A stretch of 57,346 nucleotides of DNA from Candidatus Gastranaerophilales bacterium (lineage in GTDB: Bacteria > Cyanobacteriota > Vampirovibrionia > Gastranaerophilales > Gastranaerophilaceae): contig CALVAR010000014.1 in the NCBI GenBank assembly GCA_944325575.1, forward strand, positions 1 to 57,346. The letters run 5' to 3'. How positions within the stretch are numbered: the first letter of the stretch is position 1; each line of letters begins with the position of its first letter. Made by a program: the position numbers and the translations under genes. This document shows, in pieces, positions 27,491 through 35,644 of this stretch. The notes beneath the pieces are model-generated. The model ran no database searches. It had not been told where the DNA came from and saw only the letters and a program-made list of their open reading frames with translations.

Positions 27491-28453
27491 TTAGTTCTCC
27501 CATGACGCAATTTTTTTTGCACCCCTCAATTTTGCCGATCTGGAAGGAGGGTTCTCCTTAATTTCTAATTCTGACGCCGTTATTGGCTTCTTATTAATTA
27601 ATTCAAGCATTGGAGGCTTGCAGTGACAAACCGGATCAGTCGGTTTACAGCGGCATTTTGACGCATAATACTTGAAACACTGTTTAACAAGTCTATCCTC
27701 TAAAGAGTGAAAACTTATTATACTAATTATAGCATCAACAGATAATAAAGTAAGCACATCATTTAAAGTATTTTTAATATTTTGTAATTCATGATTTACT
27801 TCTATCCTAATCGCTTGGAACGTGCGGGTTGCGGGGTGAATTTTTTCTTTTGTTCTTGGTACAGCATTTTTTATTATATCCGCCAATTCTCCCGTAGTTT
27901 CTATATTTCTGGCTTTACGATAATTTACAATATTTTTTACAATTCTTTTTGTAAATCTTTCTTCACCATATTCACTTATTACTCTTATCAACTCTTCTTC
28001 CGGATAAGAATTGACAACATCATAGGCGCTAAAGTCCGAATCCTTGTCAAAACGCATATCTAAAGGTGCATCTTTCATAAAACTAAATCCGCGTTCTTGT
28101 TTTGTGAGTTGATGATAGGATGCACCGAGGTCAAAAACAATTCCTCCGGTAATTTCTTTTATACCTAAATCTTGTAACACTTTTTTAATATTGGAGTAAG
28201 ACTCTTTTACTATTGTTAAATTTTTGTAATGTTTTAAACGTTTTTCTGCCGATTCTATCGCATCGGAATCAATATCAAAGGCAATCAGTCTGCCGTCAGG
28301 CTGAATTTTACGAAGTATCAGCTCACTATGTCCGCCACCGCCCAGAGTTGCATCTACATATATTTTCCCGGGCTTGCAATCAAGCATATCAACGGCTTCA
28401 TTTGCCATTACTGTATAGTGTTCAAATTCAGGGTCTTTATATCTGTTTTCCAT
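27491..28453 (-). CDS. rsmH: 16S rRNA (cytosine1402-N4)-methyltransferase
   Basis: A 320-residue SAM-dependent enzyme (MraW). It starts with EHYTVMANEAVDML, then the SAM loop DATLGGGGHSELIL, DIDSDAI and the variant catalytic-region motif FDLGASYHQL (usually DLGVSSxQ). RGFSFMKDAPLDMRFD, HPATRTFQAIRI and IISFHSLEDRLVK are present. Full length. No good ribosome site at the ATG. It lies 26 bases after the large SFKG gene and immediately before the ftsL-like gene. No mraZ or ftsI is adjacent. Confidence 0.97.
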   Translation of the reverse strand: MENRYKDPEFEHYTVMANEAVDMLDCKPGKIYVDATLGGGGHSELILRKIQPDGRLIAFDIDSDAIESAEKRLKHYKNLTIVKESYSNIKKVLQDLGIKEITGGIVFDLGASYHQLTKQERGFSFMKDAPLDMRFDKDSDFSAYDVVNSYPEEELIRVISEYGEERFTKRIVKNIVNYRKARNIETTGELADIIKNAVPRTKEKIHPATRTFQAIRIEVNHELQNIKNTLNDVLTLLSVDAIISIISFHSLEDRLVKQCFKYYASKCRCKPTDPVCHCKPPMLELINKKPITASELEIKENPPSRSAKLRGAKKIASWEN

Positions 28454-28479
28454 TACTATATTGTATATTAAACAAAACT

Positions 28480-31128
28480 TTAATTAATTTCAGGATTTAT
28501 GAAAAAGTCGTTGCCTATATAATCTGTTCTCACATCATTTGCAGAAGCTCTTGTCTTTGCTAAGGAAGAAGAAGGCAATGCTGATTTTTTACCGATTGAA
28601 TAAGCGAGAGCTTTTTTAATAGGGCTTTTGGATTTTTGATTTTTCTTATCCAGTTCTTCCAACTCTTCCTGTGTTTTTGCTGTCAGCGGTACGCCTACAA
28701 CTTCTCTTGAAATAGAATCGTTAATAGAAGATGTCAAAGCCGTAAGCGTAAATGCACCGGCTAAACTTGAATTACACAATTTTGAAAGAAGATTGTGAAC
28801 GAATGCCATTATATAAGCAGAAACACTAATTCTTGAAATTTCTTGTGCGGCCCTGTTTTTTGCACTCTTACTTGCATCTTTTTTGTTGTCATTACTGTAC
28901 TGCATAGTAAGGTTATAAGAATCTGTTATTAAAAATAATGTTGTAATGGCACGTGAAAGATTTATATTGGTCTGTGCAAGGACATTTCCGTCATATTCAA
29001 GCTGTTTTTCTCCGTCAGCCCTCATTACGGATTCCATAAGGATTTCTTTTGCTCTTTGAATTTGTTTTTCAGTAAGCTTACCGTTTTTATCCGGAGTTAT
29101 CCCCTCTCTTTGCAGCTGTTTATCAAACCAGAGCAGTATATTTTTTACACCCTGTATGTCTTCTTTGCTTTTATTTTTTATACTCTTAAATTCTGCAAAT
29201 ATTTTCAACAGCTTTTCTTCTGCAGAATAAGGAGATTTATCCCATGCCTCGAGTTTAAGCCTGTCTTTATAAAATTGTATAAATTTTTCGAGTCTTTTTA
29301 AATTATAAATATTTTCTTCATCAGCAGATTTATTTACATTAGATTTCCCCTTATTCAAGGACTTTTTCAATTTATTAAATTCATCATCAATTTTATTTAT
29401 ATCAGTTAAATTAATCCCCCGTCTGAGTTCGTTCAACTCGTCAGAAAGAGAATTATCTTTTTTATTAGATATCGTATAATATATCTTTTTTATGACTCTT
29501 ACAAGTCCATTATACAGATTCATAACAAATCTTACCGGGACAAGAAAACTCGTCATAAGTTTTCCCGCAAGTGTATCTCTTTTGCCAAGAGGAATTTTGT
29601 CTATATCAGATGATGTCATCACTTCATCAAAATTATTTGGGATTATGATTTTTTGCGATTTTATATAATCGGATTTATGTAATGATTTCATTATATTCTT
29701 TTTAATATTTTCAGCCGTTTTGGAGTCAGCCTTTTCAAGGATTTCCACGAGTGAAGAAACTTTTTCTTTATCTATAAATTTTTCCGCTTTAGCAAACGGT
29801 TTTATGCGTAAAGCGCCTTTAAAAGAGGGCATACCGGCATTTGCCGCCGGCAATTGTGTTTTAGAAAGCTGTTTAGAGGAAAAAGAAGAAAATAATTCTT
29901 GATTGGCTCGTGTTTTATTATAAAAAGTGGATGAAGAAACTGCCAAATTTGCCGGTGCCTCTTTTTTCTTGACTGTTGTTAAAAGTCTGCCTATTGAAGC
30001 AAGAACACCTTTTTTCTCAGTCATTTCCTGTTCCATCCTATCGAGTTTTTCTTTATTTGACGGCATTATTGGCTTTCCGACAAGTTTTCTTCCCAGAATT
30101 TCAGAAAAAGCAACAGTAGACCCGGATACAAACATTGCTGTAGATAGGCTTCTGTTGACAGCAGCTTCGAATGTGCCAAATAACAGATTCTGAATATACA
30201 TATTCATACCGATTCTTGAAAACTCCTGAGCAATACGGGATTTTCTTTGATTTGCAGCCTCATCCTTATCGTTTGAGTATCTCATTGTCGTATTATATGC
30301 GTCAGTACCCAAAAAATAAGAATATACTATACCGGATATAAGCCTGTTTCCTATCATCAAAGAATTTGATGAATATTTACCCTTATTAGGGTCAACAACT
30401 TTATTTCTTCTTCTGTTAATTTTGCTGTATAAAACATCATCTGGTATTAAAAAATTACTGATTTCATTAAACTTTTGATGACCGGTCATTTTTCTATAAC
30501 CGTTTTCCCAGATTTCATGGGATTTAAATAATCCCTCTAAAGCCGCATAGTTCTTTAAAATACGGTTTCTTTCATTTCTTTTTTTCAAAACAGGTGAATC
30601 TTTAGATAAAAATAATTTTTCTCCCCAATGATATAAAGCTTTTAGCGGTGACACAAGCTGGTTCACAAATTTAGCAGCGACAGTTTGTTTGGGCAGGTAA
30701 ATCAGTTTTTCTCCTCTACCGTCTTTTAGTATCTTTAAAATATCATCACTAATGCCGTTTTTTGCTCTAAAATCAGCATTTTCCGGCTTAATAACATAAT
30801 TTACAAACTCATTTTTTATTTTGATATATGTGTTATATTGTTCATCACTAATATGCAATAGTGAATCAAAAACTTTATTTTTTAAATTATCAGGAACGAC
30901 CTTTACAACCGGCCTGAACACTCTTTTTAAACTGTCAAATGCAAAACCCTTGAAAGAAACCTGCGCATGTGCGCCTCCTTGCAAGGGTTTTTGTATACTA
31001 TTATTTTGTATTATATTGTTTTGTTTGCCTGAGCTTAGCGAACCTCTTTCCGCATAATCCCGATGGCGGAACTCTTTTCGCTCTAAACCGTATTGATTTT
31101 TTATGTCAATTTGTCCGGTTGTTATCAC
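28480..31128 (-). CDS. Large lineage-specific membrane protein with internal duplication and two SFKG motifs
   Basis: An 882-residue protein of unknown function. It appears to be two related units in tandem. Unit 1 has QVSFKG near residue 57 and a helical/membrane block near 260-370 with TDAYNTTMRYSND...RIAQEFSRI. Unit 2 has MPSFKG near 434 and a matching block near 720-835 with TDSYNLTMQYSND...RAAQEISRI. Both blocks end with a REVVG/RKLVGKP element and a Q/K-E-rich helix. Long charged helical linkers lie between. The start is GTG 31126-31128, with a weak AAAGG upstream. No ATG is suitable nearby. It is the first gene of the run containing rsmH. Confidence 0.75.
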   Translation of the reverse strand: MITTGQIDIKNQYGLERKEFRHRDYAERGSLSSGKQNNIIQNNSIQKPLQGGAHAQVSFKGFAFDSLKRVFRPVVKVVPDNLKNKVFDSLLHISDEQYNTYIKIKNEFVNYVIKPENADFRAKNGISDDILKILKDGRGEKLIYLPKQTVAAKFVNQLVSPLKALYHWGEKLFLSKDSPVLKKRNERNRILKNYAALEGLFKSHEIWENGYRKMTGHQKFNEISNFLIPDDVLYSKINRRRNKVVDPNKGKYSSNSLMIGNRLISGIVYSYFLGTDAYNTTMRYSNDKDEAANQRKSRIAQEFSRIGMNMYIQNLLFGTFEAAVNRSLSTAMFVSGSTVAFSEILGRKLVGKPIMPSNKEKLDRMEQEMTEKKGVLASIGRLLTTVKKKEAPANLAVSSSTFYNKTRANQELFSSFSSKQLSKTQLPAANAGMPSFKGALRIKPFAKAEKFIDKEKVSSLVEILEKADSKTAENIKKNIMKSLHKSDYIKSQKIIIPNNFDEVMTSSDIDKIPLGKRDTLAGKLMTSFLVPVRFVMNLYNGLVRVIKKIYYTISNKKDNSLSDELNELRRGINLTDINKIDDEFNKLKKSLNKGKSNVNKSADEENIYNLKRLEKFIQFYKDRLKLEAWDKSPYSAEEKLLKIFAEFKSIKNKSKEDIQGVKNILLWFDKQLQREGITPDKNGKLTEKQIQRAKEILMESVMRADGEKQLEYDGNVLAQTNINLSRAITTLFLITDSYNLTMQYSNDNKKDASKSAKNRAAQEISRISVSAYIMAFVHNLLSKLCNSSLAGAFTLTALTSSINDSISREVVGVPLTAKTQEELEELDKKNQKSKSPIKKALAYSIGKKSALPSSSLAKTRASANDVRTDYIGNDFFINPEIN

Positions 31129-31511
31129 TTTTTCTTTTACCTTTGAAAATATAATCTTACCCTGCTAAAAATTTTTTTTAAAGGGCATGTAAAAACAGAT
31201 TCCCTGTCTGATTATTTAAAACCCGTAAAAATATTTTTTGCTAGCAAAATTCTGTTTTGAAACAAAAAGTTAAAAAGCAAAAATAGACAAAAAAAAACCG
31301 ACTTACGCCGGTTAAACTTTACCACATATTAGAGAGAGGAATTAGAGAGAGAGAAATTTAAAACTTTTTTATTTCCTCTACTATATATGTTCCACTGTGT
31401 AAAAATTTATAACCAATTTAAAATAAAAAATTAATATTTCTTTACAAATAATAATAAAATAACAAAAAAAAATATTTTATGACTTTTATAAAAAGTAAAA
31501 AAGGAGACATT
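31129..31511. other. Gene-free region with small palindrome, GA-rich direct repeat and minus-strand hairpin
   Basis: It separates divergent genes. It holds the 14-base palindrome TTTTGCTAGCAAAA (31236-31249), a possible operator. It also holds a hairpin with poly-A on its left (31296-31313, listed separately) and two direct copies of ATTAGAGAGAG (31328-31338, 31341-31351). No clear promoter was recognised. Confidence 0.45.
31289..31375 (-). ncRNA. Candidate CU-rich small RNA ending in an intrinsic terminator
   Basis: Read on the minus strand, a run of CUCUCUCU, AAUUCCUCUCUCU lies upstream of a 7-bp hairpin with a GUAA tetraloop (31313-31296). Nine U residues follow (31297-31289). No minus-strand gene lies just upstream, since hppA has its own terminator at 31970-32002. 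A separate short transcript is therefore the simplest use of this terminator. The CU tracts could pair with AGAGG-type Shine-Dalgarno sequences. The 5' end and promoter were not identified. Confidence 0.3.
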
Positions 31512-31967
31512 ATGCAAACCCCTTCATTTAAAGCACGTATATATGGATTAAACAGCAGTCTGCTATCTTCCGAATTTGAAAACAAAACCGAAACCGATTA
31601 CAGACACTCCGTTAAGGTATACAAGGATAAGGACACGGATCTTGATGTTTTTATTTTAAGCAAGGATGGAAATCCCAGCGTTAAACATCTAAATACCAGT
31701 ATACTTCCAAAGAATGGTTCTTATACAATTGAGCAGTTGATAAAGATATTTAATGTTCTAAAAATCAGAGAAGCACAAAATATCGTGCTAAAAAAGAAAC
31801 GAGATAAAATTGAACATGATTTTATAAATGATTTGCAAAAAATGGTTGAAGAAGAAGAACTGGAAAAAAGAAAGAAAAATGAAACTATAGTTTCATTTTT
31901 AGAAAATACAGATAAGATTTCTAAGGAAAATGCAAAGACACTGTTGAACCGAATCGAAACTATATAA
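31512..31967 (+). CDS. Hypothetical protein with N-terminal PSFKA motif
   Basis: A 151-residue protein. The longest frame starts at 31479, but ATG 31512 has AAGGAG 8 bases upstream and places TPSFKARIYG at residues 3-12, as in related proteins. The N-terminal half is predicted beta/alpha. The C-terminal half is a charged coiled coil (KKKRDKIEHDF...EEEELEKRKK). No signal peptide or membrane segment. Function unknown; it belongs to the SFK/RG/A-motif group in this window. Confidence 0.7.
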   Translation: MQTPSFKARIYGLNSSLLSSEFENKTETDYRHSVKVYKDKDTDLDVFILSKDGNPSVKHLNTSILPKNGSYTIEQLIKIFNVLKIREAQNIVLKKKRDKIEHDFINDLQKMVEEEELEKRKKNETIVSFLENTDKISKENAKTLLNRIETI

Positions 31968-31969
31968 AA

Positions 31970-32002
31970 AACGCTCCGCTTATTTAGATTAAGCGGAGCG
32001 TT
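31970..32002. terminator. Bidirectional terminator between the SFKA gene and hppA
   Basis: A 13-bp perfect stem (31970-31982 with 31990-32002) and a 7-base loop. On the minus strand it is followed by TTTTT, making a classical hppA terminator. It also follows the plus-strand stop by 2 bases. Confidence 0.85.
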
Positions 32003-32019
32003 AAACTTATAAACAATTA

Positions 32020-34458
32020 TTATTCATTGTCTTTAGTTTTTTCTGGAATTCTCATTGCATAGAAAGATCTCCATACAAATATCAATGCAATAATCAGGAA
32101 TATCCATCCTGCAATAGGAGCAACATGTCTGAATGATTCATTGATAGAGATTTCCATAGCCAACAAACCGAATAAAGTTGTGAACTTGATAATCGGGTTC
32201 ATTGCTACTGAAGAAGTATCTTTGAACGGATCGCCTACTGTATCACCAACAACAGTAGCATCGTGTAAAGGAGTACCCTTTTCACAAAGATCACATTCAA
32301 CGATTTTCTTAGCGTTATCCCAGCATCCGCCTGCATTAGCCATAAATACAGCCTGGAACAAGCCGAACACAGCGATTGCAATCAGGTAGCTTACGAAAAA
32401 TGCTACCGGAGCTACTGTTTTGCAAGCCGGAGCTGACAAGCAAGCAAATGCTAAAGCAAAAGCAAACAATGCGATGAAGATGTTAACCATACCCTTTTGT
32501 GCATATTGAGTACAAATTTTAACAACTTCTTTAGAGTTTGCAACGTTAGCTGTTTTAACGCTTTCATCATCAATTTTAATGTGACGTTTGATGTATTCAA
32601 CTGCTCTGTATGCACCTGTTGTAACAGCCTGCATAGAAGCACCTGAGAACCAGTAAATTACTGCACCGCCGGCTAAGAAACCGAGCAATGTATACGGGTT
32701 AAGCACGTTTAATACTGCTTCCGGTTCAATACCCAATGTGTTTTTGATTACAAGAATCAATGAGAAAATCATGGTAGTAGCACCAACTACTGCTGTACCG
32801 ATTAATACCGGTTTTGAAGTAGCTTTGAAAGTGTTACCTGCACCATCATTTTCTTCTAATTGAGCTTTTGCAACATCAAAGTTTGGTTTAAAACCAAAGT
32901 CTCTTTCGATTTCTTCAGAAATGCCTTCTCTTTGTTCGATCAAAGAGAGTTCATAAACTGATTGAGCATTATCTGTTACAGGTCCATAGCTGTCTACGGC
33001 AATTGTAACAGGCCCCATACCGAGGAAACCGAATGCAACAAGACCAAATGCAAATACAGATGCATAAATCATAACTGTATCAGGTATCATTGTGCTGAAG
33101 TAGTATGACAATCCCATCAAGAATACGATAACCATACCAATCCAGAAACCTGAGAAGTTACCTGAAACAATACCGGAAAGTATTGTCAAAGATGCACCGC
33201 CTTCACGAGAAGCTGTAACAACTTCTTTTGTATGCAATGCATTGGGACTTGTAAATATTTTTGTAAATTCAGGAATCAATGCAGCGCCTAAAGTACCGCA
33301 AGAAATAATACCTGCCAATACCCACCAGAGGTTTTCGCCCATTGATGCCAATAACCATTTGCTGACACCGAATGTCATACAAATAGAAAGTATAGAAGTT
33401 AACCAAACAAGGTTTGTTAACGGTTTTTCAAAGTCTAATTTTTCAGCTTTGCCGAATAAAGCCTGAGTAAGACCTGTGTTAATCCAATAAGCAACAACAG
33501 ATGTCACAATCATAAGGAATCTCATTGTAAAAATCCATGTTAACAATTGAATTTGATACTGCGGGAATACACCCAACAGAATAAATGAAACAAGAGCAAC
33601 ACCCGTTACACCGTATGTTTCAAAACCGTCAGCTGTAGGTCCGATAGAGTCACCTGCGTTGTCACCTGTACAGTCGGCAATAACACCGGGGTTTCTCGGG
33701 TCGTCTTCTTTAATTTTGAACTGAATTTTCATCAGGTCAGAGCCGATATCAGCAATTTTTGTAAAGATACCGCCGGCTACACGAAGTGCGGATGCACCTA
33801 ATGATTCACCGATTGCAAAACCGATAAAGCATGCACCGGCAAGTTCACCCGGAACAAATAATAAAATAATGAGCATCATAATAAGCTCAACGCTTACCAG
33901 TAATACACCGATACTCATACCTGCTTTTAAAGGAATGTTTAAAACTTTTAAAGGTTTAGCTTCAAGAGAAGCAAATGCTGTTCTTGCGTTAGCAAGAGTA
34001 TTCATTCTGATACCGAACCATGCTACACCGTAAGAACCCAAAATACCGATTACAGACCATGCAAGGATAATCAATACTCCCTTCAAGCCCATGTGCTGCA
34101 AACCGCCAAAGTAGAATGCAATACAAGCACCAATCAGTATTTCTAATGCGAGCAAAAATTTACCCTGTTGAATAAGGTAAGTTTTGCAAGTTTCAAAAAT
34201 TGTATTTCCGATTTCAGCCATTGCTGAATGGACTTTGTAATTTTTGACTTTGATAAATTCGATTAAGCCAAAAATCAAGCCTAAAACGGAAATAGCAATA
34301 CCGATCAACAACAGATTAAAACTGTGCGGATCGCTGGAAAGATTTGGTACAACCAAATCGGCTTCCCCTGCGAATGCAGAGTTGGCTGCCATAAATAATG
34401 CAGAAACACCAAGTGCTGCACCTTTAAGCAGACCAGACCATTTTTCTAAGATAGCCAT
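32020..34458 (-). CDS. hppA: Membrane-bound ion-pumping inorganic pyrophosphatase
   Basis: An 812-residue protein with about 16 membrane helices, coupling PPi hydrolysis to H+ or Na+ export. The active-site block is EDDPRNPGVIADCTGDNAGD, followed by SIGPTADGFETYG (around 250-285). The C-terminal block DTVGDPFKDTS is present. At the K+-dependence site the sequence is GNTFKATSK (near 541). Lysine there marks K+-independent, usually proton-pumping, enzymes. The SIGPTADGFETYG variant is from a distinct subgroup (plant-type enzymes have CAGMAADLFESY). The N-terminal 30 residues resemble a signal sequence or first helix. An AAGGGAGA Shine-Dalgarno sequence is present. It saves energy in anaerobes. 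Confidence 0.95.
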   Translation of the reverse strand: MAILEKWSGLLKGAALGVSALFMAANSAFAGEADLVVPNLSSDPHSFNLLLIGIAISVLGLIFGLIEFIKVKNYKVHSAMAEIGNTIFETCKTYLIQQGKFLLALEILIGACIAFYFGGLQHMGLKGVLIILAWSVIGILGSYGVAWFGIRMNTLANARTAFASLEAKPLKVLNIPLKAGMSIGVLLVSVELIMMLIILLFVPGELAGACFIGFAIGESLGASALRVAGGIFTKIADIGSDLMKIQFKIKEDDPRNPGVIADCTGDNAGDSIGPTADGFETYGVTGVALVSFILLGVFPQYQIQLLTWIFTMRFLMIVTSVVAYWINTGLTQALFGKAEKLDFEKPLTNLVWLTSILSICMTFGVSKWLLASMGENLWWVLAGIISCGTLGAALIPEFTKIFTSPNALHTKEVVTASREGGASLTILSGIVSGNFSGFWIGMVIVFLMGLSYYFSTMIPDTVMIYASVFAFGLVAFGFLGMGPVTIAVDSYGPVTDNAQSVYELSLIEQREGISEEIERDFGFKPNFDVAKAQLEENDGAGNTFKATSKPVLIGTAVVGATTMIFSLILVIKNTLGIEPEAVLNVLNPYTLLGFLAGGAVIYWFSGASMQAVTTGAYRAVEYIKRHIKIDDESVKTANVANSKEVVKICTQYAQKGMVNIFIALFAFALAFACLSAPACKTVAPVAFFVSYLIAIAVFGLFQAVFMANAGGCWDNAKKIVECDLCEKGTPLHDATVVGDTVGDPFKDTSSVAMNPIIKFTTLFGLLAMEISINESFRHVAPIAGWIFLIIALIFVWRSFYAMRIPEKTKDNE

Positions 34459-34510
34459 TTTTTCTCCCTTGTCCTATTCCATCAAAAGGACCTTTTCTAC
34501 ACATACCCTA

Positions 34511-34538
34511 ATTGTACATAAAACACTCATTTTAGCAA
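34511..34538 (-). promoter_or_regulatory. Candidate hppA promoter
   Basis: On the minus strand TTGCTA (34538-34533), a 16-bp spacer, then TACAAT (34516-34511). The start would be near 34504, giving a leader of about 45 bases with the AAGGGAGA site. Confidence 0.5.
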
Positions 34539-34567
34539 GAACTTAATACACAAATTTTCTGTAAATT

Positions 34568-35602
34568 CTAAAAATCTTTGTCGCTGATTACCTGCAGTGT
34601 ACTTGTCTGGGAATGTAATAATGTCTGCTTTATTATAGACTGTGCAACTTTAATTTTTCCGTTCAGTTCATTTTTTGTATTATTGGATAAAGATTCTGCA
34701 TCGTGATTATATAAATCTTTAATTTTTAAAATTTCAATATCATTCAATATTTTTTTCAAAAGCTTAGAATAAGCAGGACTCTTGATTAAATCACATCTTT
34801 CAATAAAACCGTACATATCTGCGTCAATTACATCAAGGCAAGGCAGAACGCCGGCTTTCATCTCTTCAAGCACCGCCAGCAAAAGTTTAGCAGCACAGGT
34901 ATTTTTGTGTATTTCCGATGAATTCGGATATATTAATGAATCATAACATTCCTGCAAAACAGAATATGCAAGATAGTCGTTTCCTATTTTTTTATAAAAA
35001 TCAATTGCTGTTATTGTATTAGTTTTAGGATTTATAATTACATTGTTCCAGACACAGTCAAATAACATATCATGCTTTTTTGCATAACAAATTTGTCTAA
35101 AAAACTTTTGAAATGAACTGACCGGCATTTCATCCAGCATTTTGTCTACTTCTTTTTGGGTTTTATCATAACTGTAGATGCTTAACAGATACGGTGGATA
35201 GCCTTCCAGATATTTCATAACTCTTATGCCGTTCGGAAGCTTTGCCACTACGTGGTTAATTTTATCTTTTTTCGTTAATTTTGTAGATGCAGGCTTTTTT
35301 ATTTTGTTTTTTTTATTTTTTAAAATTCTGACACAGTAAGGCTCACCAGAAATACGATAAACAGAAGCTTCAGAACCGGAACCGATAAGATTATCCGGAT
35401 TATTTACAGCTTCTGAAATTTTTTCAATAATTTCATCTTCTTCGTACGAAAACAGATCTTTTTTTGAAAAAGAAACAGTATCACTCGGCAAGGATTTATC
35501 AGCACCTCTAAAAGAGACATTATAAAATCCTGATTGATTATTGATATTTCTCAGAGTGACATACTTCGATATATTAAGATTTTGTATAAAATTTATTTTC
35601 AC
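34568..35602 (-). CDS. Protein-kinase-like protein with N-terminal SFRG motif
   Basis: A 344-residue protein from the GTG at 35600-35602, which gives an MKINF-type start; a TTG at 35620 is the longer option. Near the N-terminus are NVSFRG (residues 28-33) and TVSFSK (42-47). A kinase-like core follows: Gly-rich loop IGSGSEASVY (73-82), CVRIL with Arg92 where the ATP lysine is expected, DCVWNNVII (D182, N187, the catalytic-loop D-x4-N spacing) and TAIDF (D201, DFG-equivalent). The C-terminal ~130 residues are helical. It resembles small bacterial effector kinases; activity is uncertain because of Lys-to-Arg and the lack of HRD. It lies 42 bases after dnaB on the same strand. Confidence 0.65.
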   Translation of the reverse strand: MKINFIQNLNISKYVTLRNINNQSGFYNVSFRGADKSLPSDTVSFSKKDLFSYEEDEIIEKISEAVNNPDNLIGSGSEASVYRISGEPYCVRILKNKKNKIKKPASTKLTKKDKINHVVAKLPNGIRVMKYLEGYPPYLLSIYSYDKTQKEVDKMLDEMPVSSFQKFFRQICYAKKHDMLFDCVWNNVIINPKTNTITAIDFYKKIGNDYLAYSVLQECYDSLIYPNSSEIHKNTCAAKLLLAVLEEMKAGVLPCLDVIDADMYGFIERCDLIKSPAYSKLLKKILNDIEILKIKDLYNHDAESLSNNTKNELNGKIKVAQSIIKQTLLHSQTSTLQVISDKDF

Positions 35603-35644
35603 AGAAACAACAAAACGCAAAAATCCAAAAAGTTGCCAAAATGA

